Below are positions 9,394-17,101 of a stretch of DNA of 43,094 bases, piece after piece. The notes beneath the pieces are model-generated. The model was given only the letters and a program-made list of their open reading frames with translations. It had not been told where the DNA came from and made no database searches. Source of the DNA: Arenibacter sp. F26102 (GTDB lineage: Bacteria > Bacteroidota > Bacteroidia > Flavobacteriales > Flavobacteriaceae); the NCBI RefSeq assembly GCF_023015865.1, contig NZ_JALKBC010000022.1:1-43094 (forward strand), written 5' to 3'. A program made the translations under genes and the position numbers. Position 1 is the stretch's first letter. Every line of letters starts with the position of its first letter.

Positions 9394-10914
9394 TTAATAA
9401 CTTGGATATTTATCAATAGGAAATTCGTGCGTCTTGCCCAATTTAGAAGGAACTTTGGGATCATAAACAGGATTCTTTATAGGTAAAAGACCTCCAATTT
9501 CGGAAACATGGTCTTCCAACATTTTGGAGAGTTTCGCAACCAATTCAGAATGTTCTGAACTGATATCAGTAGTCTCCCCAATATCGTTCTTCAAATCAAA
9601 TAATTTCAAGGCATCCGAGCGATTTTCACCTTCGCCGTACTCTTTTATCAATTTGTAATCATTATACCAAACAGCAGTTGACGGCACGTTATGGGTCACT
9701 GGCATATAATGGGGGAAATGGCTAAATATCGCTTCGCGCTCTAACGGTTTGTTATTTTTAAGTGTTTCCACGAGACTAACACCATCTAACAATTGATTAG
9801 GGTTTGCCTCAGTTTGAGTAACTTCTAAAAATGTTGGATAAAAGTCAATACTTTGAATCATTTCATCAGAAACGCTATTGGCTTCGATTTCGTCATTCCA
9901 AACTACGATACAAGGCACTCGAATTCCCCCTTCATGAATGTTTCCTTTTCCATAACTCAAAGGGTAATTATTGGTCGGAAATTCACCATTGACCACATCG
10001 TACATATTTCCTCCATTATCTGAGAAAAAAACAATGATGGTATTTTCCATAAGTTTAAGTTCTTCCAATTTATCAAGCATTCTACCCAAGCTTTGATCCA
10101 TGCTTTCAATCATTCCACCCATGATTGCATTATCTTGTTTACCTCTAGGGTCTGACTTTGCTTCATATTTAGCAATCAAATCTAATGGGGCCTGATAAGG
10201 CGCATGAACTGCAAATTGCCAAAAATTCAAAAAGAAAGACTCATTTTGATGGTTCTCTAAAAACGCTAAGGCTTCATCAGTAATTCGGTCAGTTATGTAT
10301 TCCTTATCTTTTTTATCGGGAAGGGTACTGATATCGTACGGCGAAAAGAAATTCGGTGGCCCAGGATGATGCCCACCACCTATATTGATATCAAATCCTT
10401 GTTTTTCAGGCCAATACTCCTCGTGGCCTAAATGCCACTTGCCGATGTGCGTCGTAGTGTATCCATTTGTTTTTAGGGCTTCTGCAATAGTAAATTCTTC
10501 AAGAGGCATAAATGTCCGCGAACCAGGACAGGCCATTTTCATCCATGGCGCTCCTTTTTTAGCTGCCAACGAAACATTTGGATTAGGAGGTAAATGCCCC
10601 GCAGGGGTAGTCAACGAAAATCGACCTGGATGTTTCCCAGAAAGTATACTCGCACGAGTAGGAGAGCATAGGGCATTTGCGGCATAGGCACGTGTGAACC
10701 GTTTTCCCATTTTTGCCAACCTATTAATGTTTGGGGTTTCATAATACGTACTACCGTAAATCTCAGAATCTACCCAACCCATATCATCAACCATGAAGAA
10801 AATGATATTGGGCTTTTTAAATTCTGTTACCGTCACCTTTTCCTTACAAGATTGAATTAGAAAAAGTCCTGAAACAACGAAAACAAATATGCTTTTTTTT
10901 AGTAATGATTTCAT
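9394..10914 (-). CDS. Formylglycine sulfatase (arylsulfatase A-like), lipoprotein
   Basis: Type I sulfatase of 506 residues. The signal peptide ends in IQSC (Cys23), indicating a lipoprotein. The N-terminal metal site is FFMVDDMGW, the formylglycine motif is CSPTR (Cys83 to Arg87) followed by ASILSGKHPGR, and later landmarks are THIGKWHLGHE, FFSDNGGN and YGKGNIHEGGIRVPCIV. These give the arylsulfatase A-like architecture with both halves of the calcium site. The gene begins three bases after the GH78 stop at 10918, so the two are translated from one message. Of the five sulfatases here it is one of three complete ones, and it differs clearly from the others, suggesting a different sulfate position or linkage. 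Substrate is inferred from context only. Confidence 0.95.
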   Translation of the reverse strand: MKSLLKKSIFVFVVSGLFLIQSCKEKVTVTEFKKPNIIFFMVDDMGWVDSEIYGSTYYETPNINRLAKMGKRFTRAYAANALCSPTRASILSGKHPGRFSLTTPAGHLPPNPNVSLAAKKGAPWMKMACPGSRTFMPLEEFTIAEALKTNGYTTTHIGKWHLGHEEYWPEKQGFDINIGGGHHPGPPNFFSPYDISTLPDKKDKEYITDRITDEALAFLENHQNESFFLNFWQFAVHAPYQAPLDLIAKYEAKSDPRGKQDNAIMGGMIESMDQSLGRMLDKLEELKLMENTIIVFFSDNGGNMYDVVNGEFPTNNYPLSYGKGNIHEGGIRVPCIVVWNDEIEANSVSDEMIQSIDFYPTFLEVTQTEANPNQLLDGVSLVETLKNNKPLEREAIFSHFPHYMPVTHNVPSTAVWYNDYKLIKEYGEGENRSDALKLFDLKNDIGETTDISSEHSELVAKLSKMLEDHVSEIGGLLPIKNPVYDPKVPSKLGKTHEFPIDKYPSY

Positions 10915-10917
10915 TTT

Positions 10918-12669
10918 TTACTTGATTATAATTAATCCCTCAGGTGAATCAAACTCTGTATTTATGGTGCCATCCTCATTCTTGGTATGACTCACACGTA
11001 ATACTCCGTATTTGGTAGGAAAACTTCCTCTTGCCCATTCGAGGTCACCTAGATTTGGTGCAATTTTTACCGCGTTTCCTGCATCCATTATATGAATACC
11101 CAACACATGCTGACTTAACCAAGAAGTAGGTCCACTGGCCCAACCATGACACAGACTATGACGATAACCGACATAGCAGTATTCCCCAAAGTCACCATGA
11201 ATATCAAAATTGGTAGTTGGTATCAATTCGTCTATGCGACCACTATTGGCCACATCGAGCACATCAAAATCTTCCCAAAAAGTGGTAGCACCTAAATCTA
11301 ACATGCCGCCCCAATAATCACGAATCACTCTTAATGCGCCATCATAGTCTTTTGCTTTAGCCATTGCCTCTAAAATGTAGTAACCATAAAAAGTTGACAT
11401 GCGCTCAACACCATCCTTAGTCAAAACCTCTTTATTGGTTTTTTCGGCGTCTAGCAGGTTGGCTAACACCATTAATGCTGCCGCTTGTTTTGTAGTATTT
11501 CCTTTAGGTTGATGCTTTTTAAGTCGCTGAGCTACGCTGGTATATTTGGCACTAAGGTCATTTCGCTTCATTGTTTTCATCATATCTGCACCTGCTTCAA
11601 AACTCATAATCATCATAGCTTGAAGACCAGAATGGACCGCATTAGGTTTTTCACTGGTCGGCCAGTCCAAAAACCTTGTCCCATCCAATACCTCTTTATT
11701 ATCTTTATCAATAAAGGTGCTTAGCTGATCCAGAAGATTAATCATATAAATTTCTTGTTCTTTTAAATAGGTTAGATCTCCATGGTAATCATATATATTC
11801 TTATGTATGAGCAACCACCACATAGAATACGAGCTGATTCCGTTCATCCATTCCGGCAAAGGGTGCTGATCACGAGCCAAATCCAAACTTTTACGAACGA
11901 TATCATGATTACCAAATACAGTATTAATTGTCATTACTTCGGGGTGCATATCACCCACCCATACTAAACGATCACGTTTTATACCATCCCAAAGAAAATT
12001 TTGCATGTTCAGATGTACCGTGTAAGCCCCAACAGCCCAAATCTCATTTAAACGCTTGTCATTACTTTCAAATGAACCCAGATAAGGAATATCGCGATAG
12101 ATAAAAGCGGCATCAATCGATTTTATGGGAGCATCTTCGTCTGCCTCAACCACATCGATACGTAGAAAACGAAAACCTGTCTCACCAACTTCAATACTAC
12201 CTAACCAGGGCACTTCAATAATAAAATCACGCAAGGAATGTTCATTGGTCGCGTTTTGCGTACCCCCAATATCAGACATTGCCTCGCCGACCGATTCTCC
12301 AAAACGCAGCCTTAATTTTAATGGAGTTTTGCTTTCGCGAATGCCCATTGAAATTTTAACGCCACCATGTATCTCTTTACCATAGTCTAATAAGATGCTA
12401 GGTTTTATATCTGCTGTGCTTTTAAAACGGAAAAGGTTTTTATCATTTACCGCTACTTGACCATTTCCCTTTTTCAATAAGGCTTCGATATTTTGTATGG
12501 ATTCCCCGGAATCATCGGATTGCCAAACTATCCTTTGGGGGGTCAAATAGGTTTTCACCATATCAGAATGCTGCACTTTACCCATATATGCTTCACCAAA
12601 TACAGGCGGTAACTGGCCATATATAGATTGGACAATAAATAATAGTACAATAGGAATAACTTTTTTCAT
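10918..12669 (-). CDS. GH78-type alpha-L-rhamnosidase, short form (583 aa)
   Basis: Secreted family 78-like protein with a cleavable signal ending SIYGQ (about residue 19). It is much shorter than the 920-residue GH78 at 25786 and lacks the N-terminal accessory domains of canonical members. A beta-sandwich (LLDYGKEIHGGVKIS, LRLRFGESVGEAM) precedes the alpha/alpha barrel. In the catalytic block KRDRLVWVGDMHPE (about 231-244) the position held by Glu in the canonical DERLGW motif is Asp234-like, and TTFWEDFD later supplies the probable base. This first gene of the long minus-strand train has the shared regulatory element 71 bases upstream. Its N-terminal region has a decayed paralogue at about 15590-16025. 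Release of terminal alpha-L-rhamnose is likely; the exact linkage is unknown. Confidence 0.88.
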   Translation of the reverse strand: MKKVIPIVLLFIVQSIYGQLPPVFGEAYMGKVQHSDMVKTYLTPQRIVWQSDDSGESIQNIEALLKKGNGQVAVNDKNLFRFKSTADIKPSILLDYGKEIHGGVKISMGIRESKTPLKLRLRFGESVGEAMSDIGGTQNATNEHSLRDFIIEVPWLGSIEVGETGFRFLRIDVVEADEDAPIKSIDAAFIYRDIPYLGSFESNDKRLNEIWAVGAYTVHLNMQNFLWDGIKRDRLVWVGDMHPEVMTINTVFGNHDIVRKSLDLARDQHPLPEWMNGISSYSMWWLLIHKNIYDYHGDLTYLKEQEIYMINLLDQLSTFIDKDNKEVLDGTRFLDWPTSEKPNAVHSGLQAMMIMSFEAGADMMKTMKRNDLSAKYTSVAQRLKKHQPKGNTTKQAAALMVLANLLDAEKTNKEVLTKDGVERMSTFYGYYILEAMAKAKDYDGALRVIRDYWGGMLDLGATTFWEDFDVLDVANSGRIDELIPTTNFDIHGDFGEYCYVGYRHSLCHGWASGPTSWLSQHVLGIHIMDAGNAVKIAPNLGDLEWARGSFPTKYGVLRVSHTKNEDGTINTEFDSPEGLIIIK

Positions 12670-12710
12670 GATTAAAGTAATTAGGTTTACTCCTTATTGG
12701 GGTATTTCGA

Positions 12711-12757
12711 TAAAAATAGAATATGAGTTATGTAAATCCATCCTGTACTATACTGGT
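12711..12757 (-). promoter_or_regulatory. Regulon element plus -7 box, upstream of short GH78
   Basis: Motif copy CCAGTATAGTACAGGAT ends at 12740. After a 21-base spacer comes the -7-like box TATTTTTA (12718-12711). The element reads toward the GH78 start at 12669. It is one of seven copies sharing sequence, orientation and exact spacing. Confidence 0.8.
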
Positions 12758-12834
12758 AAATATAAATTTAAGGGGAAATACTATTTATGTATAATTGAAT
12801 TAATTTATGTAGGGCTTTGAATTATATGTAAAAT

Positions 12835-13300
12835 ATAAGGAAAGCATAGAAGAGTTTGATCTCCTAAAACCGTATTTAAAAATAGCTGTTTTAATCAAAG
12901 CCTCCGTTATAATTGGTGCTATATATGACGTTGACTATCCATACTTACCTAACCTGGACCCCCAACTATTCTCGCAAGAAAGTTTAATCCAATAGGTATA
13001 AAAACCCGAATGCCCAAAGCGGCATCATTAACTAAAGCAATCTAATGTTCGTCAACCTTTAATTATAACCACACCAAAAACCACCTTCTAAAAGCTTTAC
13101 TTCTGGACTTATTAATGGGGTCGGGGTTGGCGAATAGTACTTCGCCAAAAAATGTATAAATTCTAAATTATTGATATGAGAAACACTCAGACAGTTCTTA
13201 ATCTGACGAAATATTATCACCACTTACAAATGATAACGAACAAGAAAGTTCATTATTCATATGTGCTAAAATTGTCAAGACAATGCTTTTGTTTGAATAA
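12835..13300 (-). pseudogene. Decayed relic of the 317-aa lipoprotein gene (C-terminal part)
   Basis: The stretch aligns base by base with the 3' half of the gene at 16132-17085. Shared blocks on the plus strand include AGCTGTTTTA, GACTATCCATAC, AACCTGGA, CAATAGGT, GGCATCAT and CGCCAAAA, in the same order and spacing, but with many stops and indels. The 5' half of the gene is missing or unrecognisable. It lies directly upstream of the short GH78 and its regulatory element, mirroring the order 317-aa gene, element, GH78 relic found at 17085 to 15590. The borders are approximate. Confidence 0.75.
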
Positions 13301-14098
13301 TAACTATTACCTCCTTCAAATACATCTAACATCTGCTTTTTTGAAATCGTTTATTCATATCTCAACCAAAAATAAACTCAGATAGAATTGGCGAATTCAA
13401 CACCATACTTAAAACCAAATGGTTAAATAAATGAAATGTGATTTATAATATTTTTTCGAAGTAGAATGTCCAATTCACGATTTCTTCATAAAGTAGGATG
13501 TTTATGTGCTAACAGTCCACAATTCACCAATATATTGGCACCTACAACACACAATTTACGCAGCAATTTATCGATTCCTAATTTTTTAGGTGTAACCTTA
13601 AAGAAGTAAAAATATCACACTAACTCTATATTTTTACAGAACTCGCAAGGATAGCGTTATATAACTTGTTTATACGAAAAAGAAACATCTTTTAGCTTAA
13701 TCTCAAACCGATCATTGGTCTATTGGTACCTGATTTCATTATCACAGAAAAATGAAAGTAATAAATCTGATGTTTTAGACAGATTAAAATTTCTTTAACA
13801 AAAAGTATGTCATACCTTTTTATTCAAGTAAGCTTATTAAAACAAGCAGATTTAAAGCTTCTCAACTCATTCTTGAAAATGGAAAATTGTGTTTTTTTCA
13901 ATGCATTAGACACCTATTTATCAAGAAACCTCAGCTCCTTTAACTAATCGCATATAAAGATACTGGCCACCAGCTGGGAATCACTATAATTCTCTAGGAT
14001 AATGAATACATATGTTCGTATGATACGATAGTACCGTTTTTTCTTAATCTCATTCTATGAGACTTAATCATTTCCCTTATTTTACAGGATAAAAATTA
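13301..14098. other. Non-coding, A+T-rich remainder of a degenerate gap
   Basis: No gene, RNA or regulatory copy is seen in these roughly 800 bases. They follow the pseudogene relic and precede the esterase stop at 14099. A short hairpin at 14044-14067 lacks a U-run on the esterase strand. The stretch is probably decayed gene sequence too worn to recognise. Confidence 0.5.
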
Positions 14099-15553
14099 TC
14101 AAAAAGTAGGTTTTATTGACTCTGTTTCTATAGGCCAGTTATCTGTTCTAAATGATGAAGCAGGCAAACCCTCGATATTGAATAAATTAGGCTCATCGGT
14201 ATTGTAAAAAGCATACCTCACGGCTGCCGGTTTCTTTACTTTATCAGAAGTAACTGACACTGTTTCACCTTGAATAACAGCATTGGCTTTGTAGAAAACC
14301 TTGTCTTCACCAGCCATTTCAAAATGTGTAAGTTCGCCACCTTTTGACATTAATCCACTACCTGTATGGGAAAAGGAGATTATAGCTCTTTTACCTTTCA
14401 ATTCTATCGATTTGAATAAAGGACCAGAATATGTTATATCTTTCTTACCGTAGTCTTTAGCCAAAGCCCACAGAGCCAAGCGTTTCCCTACATCTTTTTT
14501 ATTTCTTGGGTGGATATCATACGGATTGCCAATGTCCATTGTTACTGCCATTCCGGTATTTTTCACATACAATGATTTTCTTTGCGCATCACGAACCATC
14601 GCTCCTACTCTACTGACTCCCCATTGAAAAGGTGCTATTTGCACGTAATAAAAAGGGAAATCTCCCTGATTCCACTCCTCACGCCAGCTTTTTATTAAGG
14701 TTGGAAATAGTTTTTCATAACGTTCGGGGTCACCCGGACATACACTTGCATTAGATTCTCCCTGATACCATATCACACCTTGAATAGCATAAGGAATAAA
14801 GGGATGAATCATAGCATTGTATAAACGAGAGGGGCTTATTTGGTTTATACTCAAGACTCCTTGAGCTGCATTGGCTTCATTTTTCTTTTCACGTTCATAA
14901 TAACAATCATAAAGTGGGTCATCTCGCAATATTTCATCCTTTACCCAAGCTTGGGCACTCGACCCTCCCCAGCTAGTATGTATTAAACCGATAGGCGTAT
15001 CCCCAAGTTCTTTATTTAATTCTTTCCCAAAAAAATAGGCAACAGCACTAAAATCTATTACTGACTGCGGACTACTTTCTTCCCATTTGCCATAAGAATC
15101 CAACTGAGGAGCATCACCCAATTGCCTTGCAGCATAGAAGAGACGAATGTTTGGATTATTAGCAGAAGCGGCCTCGCGAAAACCATTATCGGTATTACGC
15201 ATTGCCCACTGCATATTTGATTGGCCTGAACAAAGCCAGACCTCCCCAATCAATACATTTTCAATTTTTTGCTCATTTATGGTTATGGTGTAAGGACCGC
15301 CGGCTTTTGGTGTTTTCACGCTCTGTTTCCATCTACCTTCGGCACTTGCTTTAGTTTCGTATTTATTATTGTCCCAACTACATGAAAGCGTAACAATTGC
15401 CCCTGGTTTAGCCTTGCCCCACAAAGGAGCGACTGTTTGCTGCTGCAAGACCATATTATCAGATATAAATGTTGGTAACACTACCTGTGCAAATACTGAT
15501 GAGACACTACCAAGTATAAGAGAAATTATAAAAATTAAACTTTTCATTTTCAT
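14099..15553 (-). CDS. Secreted sialate O-acetylesterase-type (SGNH/SASA) esterase
   Basis: Carbohydrate esterase of the sialate-O-acetylesterase superfamily, 484 residues, with a cleavable signal ending VFAQ (residue 23). An N-terminal beta-domain with DNMVLQQQ leads into the SGNH core. GQSNM places the nucleophile at Ser112, the helper segment is WYQGESNA (262-269), and DIHP (346-349) gives the Asp/His pair. All catalytic parts are intact. In this context it more likely removes O-acetyl groups from a rhamnose-rich glycan than from sialic acid; that is inference. Its own upstream region is a decayed GH78 relic, and the nearest regulatory element is 539 bases upstream at 16092, so its message probably carries the relic as a long leader. 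Confidence 0.9.
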   Translation of the reverse strand: MKMKSLIFIISLILGSVSSVFAQVVLPTFISDNMVLQQQTVAPLWGKAKPGAIVTLSCSWDNNKYETKASAEGRWKQSVKTPKAGGPYTITINEQKIENVLIGEVWLCSGQSNMQWAMRNTDNGFREAASANNPNIRLFYAARQLGDAPQLDSYGKWEESSPQSVIDFSAVAYFFGKELNKELGDTPIGLIHTSWGGSSAQAWVKDEILRDDPLYDCYYEREKKNEANAAQGVLSINQISPSRLYNAMIHPFIPYAIQGVIWYQGESNASVCPGDPERYEKLFPTLIKSWREEWNQGDFPFYYVQIAPFQWGVSRVGAMVRDAQRKSLYVKNTGMAVTMDIGNPYDIHPRNKKDVGKRLALWALAKDYGKKDITYSGPLFKSIELKGKRAIISFSHTGSGLMSKGGELTHFEMAGEDKVFYKANAVIQGETVSVTSDKVKKPAAVRYAFYNTDEPNLFNIEGLPASSFRTDNWPIETESIKPTF

Positions 15554-15589
15554 TATTATACGAATTTAAAAATTAACTGTTTTTTAATT

Positions 15590-16025
15590 ATTCTACTATC
15601 CAAAGCAATCCTTTAACTTCTAGAGTACTTACCCCCTTTTGAAAGAAATTGGGCATTTATACCTTACCAGCATCAACCTTCTTTCGGAAGCTTTTTGTCG
15701 CCAATTAATCGGCTTATCTAGATTCTCTACTTTAATATAGATGGTTTTCACCTCGTTTTATTTCTATGCGATACGGGCCCAACCATACAATACCATGAAT
15801 TTCATTTCGCCTAGCTAATAAAAGACACCGTTCTTTATCTGGTTTGCTGATAAAAAGGAAAAGGTTCTCTCCGTTTACTCCAGCTTCACCGTTTCCTTTT
15901 TTTTGGAGTGTTTTTATATTTTATATGCACGTTTCAAATTCAGATGCTATTAAACAATTACTTGCGGTGTTAGCTAAGTCTTAACACCATAAGAAGAACT
16001 TATCATACCGTTATTTTAGTCACCT
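15590..16025 (-). pseudogene. Decayed relic of a short-GH78 gene (N-terminal part)
   Basis: Read on the minus strand, 15770-15930 translates with gaps and stops to segments such as GNGEAGVNGENLFLF and NEIHG that match KGNGQVAVNDKNLFRF and KEIHGG of the intact short GH78 (residues 67-102). At the DNA level, runs such as GAAAAGGTT and ATATTTT(A/G)TATG line up with 12430-12500. A further match near 15590-15630 recalls the later GSIEVGETGF segment. The catalytic barrel is absent. A full regulatory element still stands in front of it at 16063-16109. The borders are approximate. Confidence 0.7.
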
Positions 16026-16062
16026 AAACTAGAGATAATTGCCCATAAATAACATTGACTAA

Positions 16063-16109
16063 TAAAAATAAGATTTGAAATAAGTTTATCTATCCTGTAC
16101 AATACTGCT
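16063..16109 (-). promoter_or_regulatory. Regulon element plus -7 box, orphaned in front of GH78 relic
   Basis: Motif AGCAGTATTGTACAGGAT ends at 16092, followed after 21 bases by TATTTTTA (16070-16063). It lies 22 bases beyond the stop of the 317-aa gene and now faces a decayed GH78 relic and, further on, the esterase gene. Sequence and box match the element of the intact short GH78 closely. Confidence 0.78.
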
Positions 16110-16131
16110 ATCTAATAAATAGTTCAAAAAG

Positions 16132-17085
16132 CTATTCATTAAGCTTGTAAATTTCTGAACGTATTTCATCTAGGTCTCCAACAACCAAATAATAGTCATA
16201 TTCGTAAACAGCTGTTTTACTTAAGGCCGCCGTTTTTATAGGTGCAATGTAAGACGTATGACTATCCATACTTTCATAACCTGGATCCCCCGCCATTCCC
16301 GCAAGAAAATTTGATGCAATAGGTGTATATACCCCCATACCCCACTTGGCATCATCAACGAAAGCCATCCAATGTTCTGTGACCTTATCTTTATCGTACC
16401 TACCCCAAAAACCATCTTCTAAATGTTCTACTTCTGGGTTTGACATTGGTGCATTGGTGAATGGTTCATCGCCAAAATAAGCGTATAAATTTTTAAGTGC
16501 TGATATAGGATAAACTGCCGGAAGTTCTTGATCCGACGGAACATTTTCGCCGTAAATATTGTCCGTACGGTTACAGGTCAATTTGTTTCTCACTTTAATA
16601 ACATTACACGTTACAGTGGTCCATTGCTCCATAATAGCCTCAGCTGGGCTGTTGTTCATATCCCATAGCATGGGTATGCATTTTACATAAAGGGTATTCT
16701 CATTTTTGCTACATTCTAGAATCTCTGCTCTATTTTCATATGAATCACCAACCTGAATAGGATTCCATGCCCAAGGGGACCAGTTCGGATTTTGTCCATC
16801 CTTGACTCTATCAACTGTTTTACCCGCATAATACGATTGTTGTATATAGCGACCTTCATCATGAATATTAACAATATTCCTTGTAGTTCCTGATTTAGAT
16901 ATGTAGTTTATGGCACCTCCTCTTGTCAAATCTAATTTCACCTTTAGGATTCCGTTATCCGCTTCCATTTGCTCTTTATCCGAAATGCAAGTTGCTATGG
17001 TTTCCGTTTCTTTGTTTTGTGGATTATTCTGTTTACATCCTAGAAAGAATACAAAAAATAAAGCTATAAAAGTATTTTTAATCAT
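16132..17085 (-). CDS. Unrecognised lipoprotein of 317 aa, possible sugar-binding beta-sandwich
   Basis: Exported lipoprotein with the signal MIKNTFIALFFVFFLGC (Cys17). I do not recognise the family. The start of the mature part (DNGILKVKLDLTRGGAINYIS, then GRYIQQSYYAG) has the feel of an aldose-epimerase-like beta-supersandwich, in which a strand opens with an unmodified substrate-facing Gly-Gly turn, but this is only a resemblance. Aromatic and acidic residues are frequent in the middle (NWSPWAWNPIQ, FWGRYDKDKVTEHW). It starts 17 bases after the GH106 stop and is probably co-transcribed with it. A decayed copy of its 3' half lies at about 12835-13300. A role in handling rhamnose-containing oligosaccharides is inferred from position only. 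Confidence 0.85.
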   Translation of the reverse strand: MIKNTFIALFFVFFLGCKQNNPQNKETETIATCISDKEQMEADNGILKVKLDLTRGGAINYISKSGTTRNIVNIHDEGRYIQQSYYAGKTVDRVKDGQNPNWSPWAWNPIQVGDSYENRAEILECSKNENTLYVKCIPMLWDMNNSPAEAIMEQWTTVTCNVIKVRNKLTCNRTDNIYGENVPSDQELPAVYPISALKNLYAYFGDEPFTNAPMSNPEVEHLEDGFWGRYDKDKVTEHWMAFVDDAKWGMGVYTPIASNFLAGMAGDPGYESMDSHTSYIAPIKTAALSKTAVYEYDYYLVVGDLDEIRSEIYKLNE

Positions 17086-17101
17086 TGTTAGTGTTCTTTT
17101 A

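Noticed and set aside
13176..13385. Open frame of 69 aa on the plus strand
   Set aside because: It lies antisense to the decayed 317-aa gene relic, has no family features and no promoter-like sequence.
14044..14067. Hairpin after the esterase gene, considered as a terminator
   Set aside because: On the esterase strand it is followed by an A-run rather than a U-run.
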